The notes beneath the pieces are model-generated. The model saw nothing but the letters and a program-made list of their open reading frames with translations, was not told the origin of the DNA and did not search any database. A stretch of DNA of 64,000 bases from Verrucomicrobiales bacterium (lineage in GTDB: Bacteria > Verrucomicrobiota > Verrucomicrobiia > Verrucomicrobiales > DEV007). A program made the translations under genes and the position numbers. The stretch is from contig JARGPJ010000006.1 in the NCBI GenBank assembly GCA_029212615.1, positions 124,375-188,374 on the forward strand, written 5' to 3'. Positions 55,136 through 63,713 of this stretch are shown here, one piece after another (the first letter of the stretch is position 1; each line of letters starts with the position of its first letter).

Positions 55136-56176
55136 TCACCCCTTCACCGCCGCCTTCTTCAATTTCTCGAGAAGCGCCTTCCCGACGCCACGATCCGGCA
55201 TCGGCTCGGAGATAATCTCGTCAATTTCCTCCATCGCATCCAGCTGACGCAGGACATGGAAAAACCTCGTCCCGGCTTCGGCGACACGACCTGAACCGGG
55301 GCTGAGAACAGAAATGTGATCCCACTCGTAACTCTCCAGGTAACCGTCTTTGGCTTGTCCACGATAACTGAGGAGGGCATAGCGTTTTCCGTTCTCCGGA
55401 GAAAAATCCCCGGGGCTGGTGAGCAGCCTCAGAGGCTTGTTCGGCGCATAGTGATTCTCAAGCATACCGGGCGCTTCAGGTGAAGAGTCCTCCACCTCAG
55501 CGTTTCTCTCCGCAAAGACAACTTTGCCAAATTTCTTAAGTTCCACTTCGGTGATTGGCCCCGGACGCAGCACCGTGAAAAGTGGCTTTTTCTCGCCGGG
55601 CTCAATTTTCAGAATCGTCGACTCAAGCCCCCGCGAGCAGGCACCGCCGTCGATGATCAAAGGGATTCGTCCTTCCAGTTGATCCATTACCGCCTGAGCA
55701 GAGGTTGGGCTCATGCGACCGAACAGATTGGCGCTGGGCGCGGCAAGCGGACCGCCGAAATTTCGAATAATCCGATGAAACACCGGATGATCACATTGAC
55801 GAACCGCCACAGTATCCAGCCCGCCTGTGACGGCCTTCGAAACGGCTGGTTTCTTCGGCAGCACCAGAGTCAACGGACCCGGCCAGAAAGTCTCGATCAA
55901 TTGCACGACTGCTTTTTTGATCTCCTCCGGAATCTCGGCAACATCGCGAATCGCGTCTTTATGATGCACATGAACGATAAGGGGATCGAATGAAGGACGG
56001 TCCTTCGCGGCAAAGATCTTCTCTACCGCCGCAGGGCTGAACGCATCAGCAGCGAGCCCGTAAACCGTTTCCGTGGGCAGGGCCACGACTTCGCCTGACT
56101 GCAACGCACTGACGGCACTCCGGACCGCTTCATTGGTGTCGACTTCTGATTGTGTTCTCGCGATAACTGTTTCCAT
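55136..56176 (-). CDS. Threonylcarbamoyl-AMP synthase (TsaC/Sua5 type)
   Basis: The 346-residue protein has an N-terminal YrdC domain (about 15-210) with VVALPTETVYGLAADAF, FWPGPLTLVLPKK, VAVRQCDHPVFHRIIRNFGGPLAAPSANLFGRMSPTSAQAV and IIDGGACSRGLESTILKIE, and a C-terminal Sua5 domain (about 235-346) that the short TsaC proteins lack. The enzyme makes threonylcarbamoyl-AMP from threonine, bicarbonate and ATP for the t6A modification of tRNAs reading ANN codons. It is divergent from the shikimate kinase gene with 54 bp between the starts. Confidence 0.92.
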   Translation of the reverse strand: METVIARTQSEVDTNEAVRSAVSALQSGEVVALPTETVYGLAADAFSPAAVEKIFAAKDRPSFDPLIVHVHHKDAIRDVAEIPEEIKKAVVQLIETFWPGPLTLVLPKKPAVSKAVTGGLDTVAVRQCDHPVFHRIIRNFGGPLAAPSANLFGRMSPTSAQAVMDQLEGRIPLIIDGGACSRGLESTILKIEPGEKKPLFTVLRPGPITEVELKKFGKVVFAERNAEVEDSSPEAPGMLENHYAPNKPLRLLTSPGDFSPENGKRYALLSYRGQAKDGYLESYEWDHISVLSPGSGRVAEAGTRFFHVLRQLDAMEEIDEIISEPMPDRGVGKALLEKLKKAAVKG

Positions 56177-56230
56177 CTTTTTGCTGGCCTAAGCTTCGCG
56201 AAAAAGTTGGGAATCATTGCCTTTCTCGCT

Positions 56231-56785
56231 ATGCTTGCGCTAGTGAATACGACAGGACAGCGTCCTCGCAATCTGATTTTGATCGGATTCATGGGCACCG
56301 GCAAAACAACGATCGGAAAACGAGTCGCGAAAAGCCTCGGTTTCAAGTTCGTGGACACGGACTCACTCATCGAAAAGAAGGCCGGGAAGCCAATTGTTCA
56401 GATCTTCAAAGACTCCGGTGAAGATGCCTTTCGCTCCCTTGAAACAGAAATTCTCAAGGAATGCGGCCGAAAATCAGGTCAAGTCATCTCGACAGGCGGC
56501 GGCATCGTGACCCGTCCTGAAAATTTGGAGCTTCTCAAAGAAGCGGGCTACGTCATCTGGCTCAAAGCGAGCCCGGAGATCATTTTCGAGCGTGTCAGTC
56601 GCAACCGCAGCCGTCCCCTTCTTCAAACGGGGAACCCGCAGAAAACGATCGACGACCTCCTTTCCAAACGCGCCGGTCTCTACGCTGGCGCTCAGCACCT
56701 GTCGATCAATACCGACGAGTTAACGATGGAAGAAACTTGTTTCGGCGTGACGGAGTCGACAAAGCTCGCCCTTGGCATCGATTGA
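56231..56785 (+). CDS. aroK: Shikimate kinase
   Basis: Starting at ATG 56231 gives 184 residues. Walker A is LIGFMGTGKTTIGK (GFMGTGKT, residues 19-26), the shikimate-binding DTDSLIEKKAG (Asp42, Asp44) follows, then FRSLETEIL and STGGGIV, and RSRPLL (lid region). The product phosphorylates shikimate at O3 in the shikimate pathway toward aromatic amino acids. A GTG at 56243 would also fit, and upstream codons back to 56150 overlap the divergent Sua5 start, so they were excluded. It faces the convergent VIT1/CCC1 gene. Confidence 0.92.
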   Translation: MLALVNTTGQRPRNLILIGFMGTGKTTIGKRVAKSLGFKFVDTDSLIEKKAGKPIVQIFKDSGEDAFRSLETEILKECGRKSGQVISTGGGIVTRPENLELLKEAGYVIWLKASPEIIFERVSRNRSRPLLQTGNPQKTIDDLLSKRAGLYAGAQHLSINTDELTMEETCFGVTESTKLALGID

Positions 56786-56839
56786 TTCCCCCCGTAAGCG
56801 AACGGAGCGAACGGGAAATTCCCCGGCAGAACGGACCGG

Positions 56840-57619
56840 CTAGGCGAGGGACTCAAGTGCCTTGCCAACAAAAAAAGCAGCGACCGCGGCAAGCCCGCCG
56901 AGTAAAAGCATTTCCGCGCCGGCACGCCACCAGGCACCGGCAGCAAATCGACTCTTCGCCACGCCGAGCCCGAAGAGCGTCAGACCGGTCAGAAGACAGG
57001 CCCACGGCATGCCCTCGAACTCCCATCCCGTGAAATGCATCAACACGAAGATCAACAAAGGAACAAAACCAAAGAGAACGAAGGCCGTAAAGGTCACCAG
57101 TCCGTTTTTCAACGGGGACTCATGCTCTTCAAAGATACCGAGCTCCAGGACCATCATGGTATCGACCATGACCTTGGGGTGCTTTTCAAGGATCTCAACG
57201 AGCGTGGTTGCATCCTCCTCTGAGAGTCCTTTTTCCTGATATATTTCGACAAGCTCCTGCTTTTCACCCTCGGGATAGCTCTCCAACTCCCACTCTTCCC
57301 GGCGGCGCTCCGAGGCGTGATATTGCTGCTCAGCCCTCGTGCTGAGAAAGTCCCCGAAGGCCATCGCAATGCCATCTGCGATAAGGTTGGCAAAGCCCAG
57401 AATAAGAATCACATTGGAACTCAGCGAGGCGCCCGCGACACCCGCAACCACCGCGAAGGTCGTAATCGTTCCATCGAGCCCCCCGTATACGAAACTCTTG
57501 ATATATTGTCCCCCACCCGAACGGTGAGGCTCTCCACCCTCCTGATGCGCGAGCTTCGAAGCCTCTGCATTTCTTCCGGCATAGGCGGATCGGGCTTTTT
57601 CCAGTTTGCGCGAAATCAT
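56840..57619 (-). CDS. VIT1/CCC1-family iron/manganese transporter
   Basis: Starting at ATG 57619 (a TTG at 57655 is less likely), the product is 259 residues with five predicted helices. The VIT1/CCC1 pattern is clear: GGLDGTITTFAVVAGVAGASLSSNVILILGFANLIADGIAMAFGDFLSTRAEQQY (about 45-100, with the DG and GDxxS-type residues), a charged cytosolic linker with EEW-E-YPEGEKQELVEIYQEKGLSEEDATTLVEIL (metal-binding domain), and VMVDTMMVLELG, followed by GLVTFTAFVLFGFVPLLIFV. Such proteins move Fe2+ or Mn2+ out of the cytoplasm or into vesicles. A terminator of the gene at 57685-59187 separates the two. Confidence 0.88.
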   Translation of the reverse strand: MISRKLEKARSAYAGRNAEASKLAHQEGGEPHRSGGGQYIKSFVYGGLDGTITTFAVVAGVAGASLSSNVILILGFANLIADGIAMAFGDFLSTRAEQQYHASERRREEWELESYPEGEKQELVEIYQEKGLSEEDATTLVEILEKHPKVMVDTMMVLELGIFEEHESPLKNGLVTFTAFVLFGFVPLLIFVLMHFTGWEFEGMPWACLLTGLTLFGLGVAKSRFAAGAWWRAGAEMLLLGGLAAVAAFFVGKALESLA

Positions 57620-57626
57620 CAGGCAT

Positions 57627-57663
57627 AAAAAAGCGCCGATTGCCTTGCTTGACAACCGGCGCT
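57627..57663 (-). terminator. Rho-independent terminator after the Gfo/Idh gene
   Basis: On the minus strand AGCGCCG ... CGGCGCT (plus strand 57657-57663 and 57632-57638) forms a stem with an 18-nt loop that can pair further (TTG/CAA), and TTTTT follows (plus AAAAA, 57627-57631). It lies 22 bp beyond the stop of the Gfo/Idh gene at 57685 and just before the VIT1 gene. Confidence 0.8.
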
Positions 57664-57684
57664 CAAAAGATCTTTGCTGCGTTC

Positions 57685-59187
57685 CTAGAGAACCGCGGGG
57701 ACAACAAAAGGCTCACGATACTCACGGGTGGCGAGACGGTTCGCGAGCTCATCAAGTTCGCCATTTCCTTCGGCCCATTCCGTCTCCGGATTGAACTTCA
57801 GCATCGGCCCGAGGACGATGCTCTCTGCATTTACATCCACGCGATTCTTCGCAAGGTGCTCACCCATCGATTCGTATCGCCCGGTGAGAGTGGCGTCATC
57901 TTTGATCTGCTCAAGGATTTCTTCATTGCTCTTGAGAGCCCCGAGACGATGAGAGATCAGCCCGGTGTGACAGAGAGCACTCGAGATGTGTGTCTCCTCA
58001 CAGTCAGCGTATTGATCCTCGACTTTCCGACTCTTCACCGCGGAAATAAAGTTCGTGAATATATCCTCTGTCTCAAATGCGACAGGCGCCTCGATCGGTT
58101 TTCCATCCGCATCTTTCATGAGAACATCCCCTCTTGCATTGGTGTAGACCGTTCCGCCCTCACAGACCACCACCAGCCCGATTCCACTTTCCCCGGGAAA
58201 CTCATCAGGGGAATCCATATTCTTTCCCCAGTTATCCTCCTGAAACTTCTTCGCCTTCGGCAATCCGCGAGTTTCAAAAATCAAAGGAGCGGCCTCGTAG
58301 TCATGATAGACAATCTGAGTGTTCGGTGTTTCGCCGTCATCATCGTAGCCGAGACGTCCTCCGATACTCATCGAACGGGGGGCGATTTTATCCTCACCTA
58401 GGTACCAACGTGCCACATCCATTTGGTGAATCCCCTGGTTTCCCATGTCGCCGTTGCCGTATTCATAGAACCAGTGCCAATCATAGTGAAACCGTTGCCG
58501 CCCGAGTGGAGCTTCCTGCGCAGCGGGACCACACCAGAGATTATAATCGACGCCTTCAGGAATCTCACCGCCCCCGCCTTTTCCAATGGAAGCACGGGGT
58601 TTGTAGCACATTCCCTTTACATACTTGATCCTGCCAAGCTTTCCGTCCTGAACGAATTTCACCGCTGCCTGAATGGACCCCAGGGAACGGCTCTGCGTGC
58701 CACCCTGACAGATCTTCCCGCTCTTTCGGGCAAGCTTCACGAGCTGTCGCCCTTCCCATACATTGTGAGAAATGGGCTTCTCGACATAGGCGTCGAGCCC
58801 CGCCTGAATCGCCCAGAAGCCGGCCAAGGTGTGCCAATGGTTCGGCGTCGCCGTCGACATCACGTCAATTTCGCCTTTGTTGAACATGTCCCGCATGTCG
58901 GCAAAACCGGCAACACTGATTTTCTGAGCATCAGCCATCTTATTCACCCTCGCGTCAAGAACAGCGGGATCGGCATCACAGAGCGCGGTCACGCGAACCC
59001 CACTCATTTTGGAGAACGCATCCATGTGGCTCTTGCCTCGACCATTGACCCCGACAATCCCCACCCGGATATCATCATTTGCCCCGAGAACCCTTGAGTT
59101 CGGCCAGGCGAGAGCGAGACCGAAACCGGCTCCGTATTTAAGAACTTTGCGACGATCGATAGCAGCTGTAGTCGAAGGGATTTTCAT
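57685..59187 (-). CDS. Tat-signal Gfo/Idh/MocA family oxidoreductase
   Basis: Starting at ATG 59187 the product is 500 residues; the reading open to 59442 lies in the neighbouring divergent gene. It has a twin-arginine signal (DRRKVLKYGAGFGLALAWP), a Rossmann motif (IRVGIVGVNGRGKSHM), the EKP motif (YVEKPISHN) and a C-terminal domain with WHWFYEYGNGDMGNQGIHQMDVARWYLGED. Such exported dehydrogenases act on sugars in the periplasm, often with tightly bound NAD. It is divergent from a PVC-type dehydrogenase-cytochrome gene (59343), with 155 bp between starts, suggesting a common regulation. Substrate unknown. Ends at a terminator. Confidence 0.88.
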   Translation of the reverse strand: MKIPSTTAAIDRRKVLKYGAGFGLALAWPNSRVLGANDDIRVGIVGVNGRGKSHMDAFSKMSGVRVTALCDADPAVLDARVNKMADAQKISVAGFADMRDMFNKGEIDVMSTATPNHWHTLAGFWAIQAGLDAYVEKPISHNVWEGRQLVKLARKSGKICQGGTQSRSLGSIQAAVKFVQDGKLGRIKYVKGMCYKPRASIGKGGGGEIPEGVDYNLWCGPAAQEAPLGRQRFHYDWHWFYEYGNGDMGNQGIHQMDVARWYLGEDKIAPRSMSIGGRLGYDDDGETPNTQIVYHDYEAAPLIFETRGLPKAKKFQEDNWGKNMDSPDEFPGESGIGLVVVCEGGTVYTNARGDVLMKDADGKPIEAPVAFETEDIFTNFISAVKSRKVEDQYADCEETHISSALCHTGLISHRLGALKSNEEILEQIKDDATLTGRYESMGEHLAKNRVDVNAESIVLGPMLKFNPETEWAEGNGELDELANRLATREYREPFVVPAVL

Positions 59188-59342
59188 GTCTGATAGCTTG
59201 TATTTCACTGAGGCTAGAAAAATCGGAGAAAACCGGCAATGAGTATCCCATCCCGCAGTCGCGCCGAAATCAGTGCTCAAAGACGGCGCATTTCTTCTGC
59301 TATGGTCTCGCCACGGCAGTGACGCCAACTCAACAATTCGAC

Positions 59343-62156
59343 ATGTTTCATCGACTGATTCTCCTCGCTGCGGCTGCTGCAACGCCCCATCTCTCCTCTG
59401 CAGAATTCCCCGCCCCCTACAATACGGAAGAGGCAGAAGCACCGCCCATGTCAGCAGAGGAGGCCGCAGCCAATGCTACTTTGCCGGAAGGGTTCCGGCT
59501 CGAAGTCTTCGCCGCTGAACCGGACGTCCAGCAACCGATCTCTATTGCCTTCGACAGTCAGGATAGGCTCTGGGTAGGCGAATGCTATACCTTCGCAGAG
59601 CGTCCAAAGCGCTGGGATCTGGAGTTGCAGGATAGAATCATCGTCCTGGAGGACACCACCGGCGACGGCAAAGCAGATTCACGAACCGTCTTTTGGGATG
59701 AAGGAAAGCGTCTCATGAGCGTGCTGCCCGGCGACGGCGGAATCTGGGCGCTCTGCCCGCCGCAACTACTCTTCATTCCCGACGCTGACAATGATCTCGT
59801 TCCCGATCAAACCCCGGTCGTCATGCTCGACGGGTTTGAGGCTGAAACTATTGGACACAATATTGCAAATGGCCTCAAGCAGGGGCCCGATGGCTGGATC
59901 TATGGCCGGCATGGCATCACCGCAACTTCTCTCGTCGGAACGCCGGGTATGCCCGATGACGACCGCGTCGCCCTCAATTGTTCGATCTGGAGGTTCCACC
60001 CCGATACCCATGAGTTTGAAGTTTTCTGCAACGGCGGCACCAATCCATGGGGGCTCGACTGGGACAAAAACGGCCAGCTTTTTTATACCAATACCGTCAT
60101 CGGACATCTCTGGCATGGAATCCCCGGAGCCTACTACGAGCGAATGTTTGGGGCTCACCTCAACCGTCACGTATACGAAGTGATTCCCCACACTGCAGAT
60201 CACTATCATTGGGACCGCGGCAGAGAAACATGGAACGACATTCGCGAAGGAGTCACCGACAGCACTTCACGCCTCGGTGGTGGCCATGCCCACATGGGAT
60301 GTCTCATCTACGAGGGCGGCGTGTGGCCGGGGAAATATCACGGAAACCTCTTCACCTGCAATCTACACGGTCGCCGTATTAATCAGGAAAGGCTGGAGCG
60401 CGAAGGCGTCGGCTATGTCGCAAAACACGCAGAGGACTTCCTTATGATGGAAGACCCCTGGTTCCGTGGCCTCGATCTAATTACCGGGCCCGATGGCCAG
60501 GTCTGGATGAATGACTGGTCAGACACGGGCGAGTGTCACGACAACGATGCCATCCACCGTACCAGCGGCCGCATCTATCGCATCGTCTACGACGGCCCTG
60601 ACAAAGGGACCGCCACGCCCGAACGACCCGACTGGCTTTCGACAAAAGGGAAGGCGGAGATTCACGCCCTCACCTCCTCCCCTCATGAAGCACAGCAGGC
60701 CATCGCAGTTCGCCGACTCGCCAGTCAATTCCCCGACGAAGCAACCACGTTTGAAACACTGAAAAAAGTCGCAGCAGGTCAGCCCCGACCACTCGTCCGC
60801 CTGGAACTGGCGGCGGCCCTGCAAAGACTCCCTGCGAATCAACGGCTTGATCTCGCGACGATTTTATGTGCTCACGCGGAAGATGTTGCGGACCGCCAAC
60901 AACCACTGCTCATCTACTACGGCATCGAATCCATCATCCCAAACCACCAGGAGCGGGCGATGAACCTCGCCCTCACTTCGAAACTTTCACGGGTCTCTAA
61001 ACTCATCGCATGGCGGATCGCCTCAGATCTTGAAACCGGCGAAAAGGCGCTCAGCACCCTGCTGACAAAAGCAACCAACGGGAACCGCGAAACACGAACC
61101 GCGATCCTTGAAGGTGTTTCAAAAGCCCTGCAAGGATGGAGTCAGGCGCCCATGCCTCCAGCCTGGAAGGACTTCTCCATCGCGGCCGGAAAGGACGGGG
61201 AAAAGTCGCAGGAAATGCTTCGTGAACTATCGCTCGTCTTCGGAGACGGTCGCGCGAGGGAGGAACTCATCAAAATAGCCAAAAATACAGAAGCCGATCC
61301 CGGAGCCCGGCGGGCCGCGCTCAAGAACCTCCTTAAACAACCTGACGAAGACCTCCTCGAGCTTCTGAAAACATGGACGACGGACAAAGTCATTTCCGAA
61401 GAAGCTGTTCGGGGCCTGGCCTCCTATGACAGCCCGGACATCCCGGTGCGCATCATCAATTTCTGGAAAAGAAATCCTCTGGGCCGCACCGCCGCGATCG
61501 ACACCCTTGTCTCCCGGGCCAGCTACACCACCGGCCTCCTCAAAGCGATCGAAAACGAAAATATGCCGCGTGATGCCATCTCCCCTTTCCAAGCGAGGCA
61601 GATTGTCAGCCTCGGCGACCCGCAGCTCGAGAGACAGCTTACCAAAGTGTGGGGCGACATCAGGGAGACTCCCGCCGCCAGAAAAGCGGAAATCAAAAAG
61701 TGGAAGCTCCTGCTCCATGATGATGCCATCGCCTCCGCCAGCCCCGAAAGAGGAAAGACCGTCTTTTCTCAAGTCTGTGCCTCCTGTCACCGGCTCTATG
61801 GTGAAGGCGGGAAGCTCGGCCCCGACCTCACCGGCAGCGACCGGCACAATCTCGACTACCTCCTCAACAACACGGTCAACCCGAGTGATGTTGTCCCTGC
61901 CGACTACCGCCTGACCGTCTTCACCCTCAATGATAGTCGCGTGGTTTCCGGCGTTGTCCCTGAGGAAAACAAAAACACGGTTTCTGTGCAGTCGGCCGCC
62001 GGAATTGAAACGGTAGATAAAAACTCGATCAGGAAGAGAGAAACCCTTCCCGTCTCTCTCATGCCTGAAGGACTTCTCAACACCCTGAGTGAAGAAGCCG
62101 TCAAAGACCTCGTTGCCTACCTTAGAACGACAAGCCCCTTCCGTCAGGAACCATGA
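59343..62156 (+). CDS. PVC-type membrane-bound dehydrogenase with HEAT repeats and C-terminal CxxCH haem domain
   Basis: Starting at ATG 59343 the product is 937 residues with a signal peptide (MFHRLILLAAAAATPHLSSA). The N-terminal part (about 45-420) is a beta-propeller dehydrogenase-like domain (FRLEVFAAEPDVQQPISIAF, DSQDRLWVGECYTF, DGKADSRTVFWDEGKRLMSV, PGPDGMxWxNDWSDTGECHD-like). A helical HEAT-like region follows (about 440-770), then a C-terminal haem domain with CASCHRLYGEGGKLGPDLTGSDR (CxxCH) and the NTVNPSDVVPADY segment. This PVC-specific layout suggests periplasmic oxidation of a sugar or alcohol with a cytochrome acceptor. Its stop overlaps the sulfatase start by 4 bp, an operon. 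Confidence 0.9.
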   Translation: MFHRLILLAAAAATPHLSSAEFPAPYNTEEAEAPPMSAEEAAANATLPEGFRLEVFAAEPDVQQPISIAFDSQDRLWVGECYTFAERPKRWDLELQDRIIVLEDTTGDGKADSRTVFWDEGKRLMSVLPGDGGIWALCPPQLLFIPDADNDLVPDQTPVVMLDGFEAETIGHNIANGLKQGPDGWIYGRHGITATSLVGTPGMPDDDRVALNCSIWRFHPDTHEFEVFCNGGTNPWGLDWDKNGQLFYTNTVIGHLWHGIPGAYYERMFGAHLNRHVYEVIPHTADHYHWDRGRETWNDIREGVTDSTSRLGGGHAHMGCLIYEGGVWPGKYHGNLFTCNLHGRRINQERLEREGVGYVAKHAEDFLMMEDPWFRGLDLITGPDGQVWMNDWSDTGECHDNDAIHRTSGRIYRIVYDGPDKGTATPERPDWLSTKGKAEIHALTSSPHEAQQAIAVRRLASQFPDEATTFETLKKVAAGQPRPLVRLELAAALQRLPANQRLDLATILCAHAEDVADRQQPLLIYYGIESIIPNHQERAMNLALTSKLSRVSKLIAWRIASDLETGEKALSTLLTKATNGNRETRTAILEGVSKALQGWSQAPMPPAWKDFSIAAGKDGEKSQEMLRELSLVFGDGRAREELIKIAKNTEADPGARRAALKNLLKQPDEDLLELLKTWTTDKVISEEAVRGLASYDSPDIPVRIINFWKRNPLGRTAAIDTLVSRASYTTGLLKAIENENMPRDAISPFQARQIVSLGDPQLERQLTKVWGDIRETPAARKAEIKKWKLLLHDDAIASASPERGKTVFSQVCASCHRLYGEGGKLGPDLTGSDRHNLDYLLNNTVNPSDVVPADYRLTVFTLNDSRVVSGVVPEENKNTVSVQSAAGIETVDKNSIRKRETLPVSLMPEGLLNTLSEEAVKDLVAYLRTTSPFRQEP

Positions 62157-63709
62157 AACCCCTCTTCATTATCCTCACCTGTCTCACGGTCTCATTCGCC
62201 GCAGGACTCGACACCTCCCGTCCTAACATTGTCATTATTCTGGCAGATGACATGGGCTGGGGCGATCCGCAATGCTATCAGGCTGACTCAAGGATCCCTA
62301 CCCCCGGTCTTGACCGGATCGCCGCTGAGGGAATGCGATTCACCGACGCCCATACTCCTTCATCCGTCTGCACACCGACCCGCTACACGCTTCTGACAGG
62401 GCGCTACTGCTGGAGAACCTCTTTGAAGAAAGGTGTCCTCGACGGGTTTGGTCCGCCCCTAATCGGGGAGAACGAAACCACTCTTGCGAGCCTCTTAAAG
62501 GCTGCCGGCTATCGCACCGCATGCGTCGGAAAGTGGCATTTGGGGATGCAATGGCACGACAAAGATGGAAACCCGGTCCCGGAACGGGGCGCACAAAGAT
62601 TCCGCCCCGGGACTGATATTGATTTCGAACGGGACATCACCGGAGGACCGATGGATGTCGGCTTTGACAGCTACTTCGGCATCTCAGCATCGCTTGACAT
62701 GAGCCCGTATTGCTATCTTCAGGGGCGGCGTGCTGAGACTCTTCCCACCGATCTTCACGAAGAGATCCCAGGCACCATCTTCCTCAATGGAGTATCGGGG
62801 GTGAAATCACCGGATTTCGATATTCATGATGTTCTCCCCCGCTTTGGCGATGAAGCGGTCAAAGTCATCACAGAGCAGAAGGACAGCGAAGAACCACTCT
62901 TTCTCTATCTCCCCCTGAATTCCCCGCACCTGCCAGTCTCTCCCTCCTCATCAGTAAAAGGAAAGAGTGAAGCAGGTGACTACGGGGACTTCGTCTGGGA
63001 AACCGACCATGTCGTAGGCCGCGTTCTCGATGCCCTCGATGAAACAGGAATCGCTGAGAACACCCTCGTTCTCTTTACCAGTGACAATGGCGGTCTCTGG
63101 CACTGGTGGGAATTCCCAGCGGACGATGATGGCGGGAAGATCCCCCTCACGCCACGCGGGCAATACGTGAAGGACTTCAGCCATCAAAGCAATGCACACT
63201 GGCGCGGGACAAAGGCAGACGTCTACGAGGGAGGCCATCGCGTCCCCTTTCTCGTCCGGTGGCCTGCCGTCGTCAAGGCCGGCGAAGTGAGCGATGCGCT
63301 CGTGGAACTTACCGATGTTTTTGACACCGTCGTTGAGATCACAGGGGCTTCCGCTGATTCCGGCACCTCGGGAATGGACAGCTTCTCTTTTCAAGCCATC
63401 CTCAAAGGAAGTAGCGAAGCATCGAGACCGTTCTCCGTTCATCACGGTCTCAGCGGCATGTTTGCGCTGCGAAAGGGGCCCTGGAAACTCATCGAGGGAC
63501 GTGGCTCCGGAGGCTTCACCCGGCCAAGGAGCTTTCGCGAAATTCCCGGAAAACCGGCTGTCCCGGAAGGTCAGCTCTACGACCTCGTTAACGACCCACA
63601 GGAGAAAGTGAATCAGTGGGAGAGACAAAAAGAGCAGGTGGCGCTCATGCTCCCCCTGCTCAACGCGGTCCGCGAAACTTCAGCAAAGGAAGCCGCCTCC
63701 GCCAATTGA
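62153..63709 (+). CDS. Sulfatase (formylglycine type), secreted
   Basis: The 518-residue protein begins with a signal peptide (MKPLFIILTCLTVSFAAG), metal segment NIVIILADDMGWGDPQCY, signature CTPTRYTLLTGR with formylglycine Cys73, GKWHLGMQWHD and FTSDNGGLWHWWEFP. The later HRVPFLVRWPAVVKAGEVSDALVELTDVFDT is typical of the family. Its start overlaps the stop of the dehydrogenase-cytochrome gene by 4 bp (ATGA), so both are translated together, which links sulfate removal with oxidation of the same substrate. Followed after 4 bp by a convergent Bax inhibitor-1 gene. Confidence 0.92.
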   Translation: MKPLFIILTCLTVSFAAGLDTSRPNIVIILADDMGWGDPQCYQADSRIPTPGLDRIAAEGMRFTDAHTPSSVCTPTRYTLLTGRYCWRTSLKKGVLDGFGPPLIGENETTLASLLKAAGYRTACVGKWHLGMQWHDKDGNPVPERGAQRFRPGTDIDFERDITGGPMDVGFDSYFGISASLDMSPYCYLQGRRAETLPTDLHEEIPGTIFLNGVSGVKSPDFDIHDVLPRFGDEAVKVITEQKDSEEPLFLYLPLNSPHLPVSPSSSVKGKSEAGDYGDFVWETDHVVGRVLDALDETGIAENTLVLFTSDNGGLWHWWEFPADDDGGKIPLTPRGQYVKDFSHQSNAHWRGTKADVYEGGHRVPFLVRWPAVVKAGEVSDALVELTDVFDTVVEITGASADSGTSGMDSFSFQAILKGSSEASRPFSVHHGLSGMFALRKGPWKLIEGRGSGGFTRPRSFREIPGKPAVPEGQLYDLVNDPQEKVNQWERQKEQVALMLPLLNAVRETSAKEAASAN

Positions 63710-63713
63710 ACCG

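Noticed and set aside
56786..56839. Hairpin-like sequence TTCCC...GGGAA after shikimate kinase
   Set aside because: The stem is short and no T-run follows on either strand, so I do not call a terminator.
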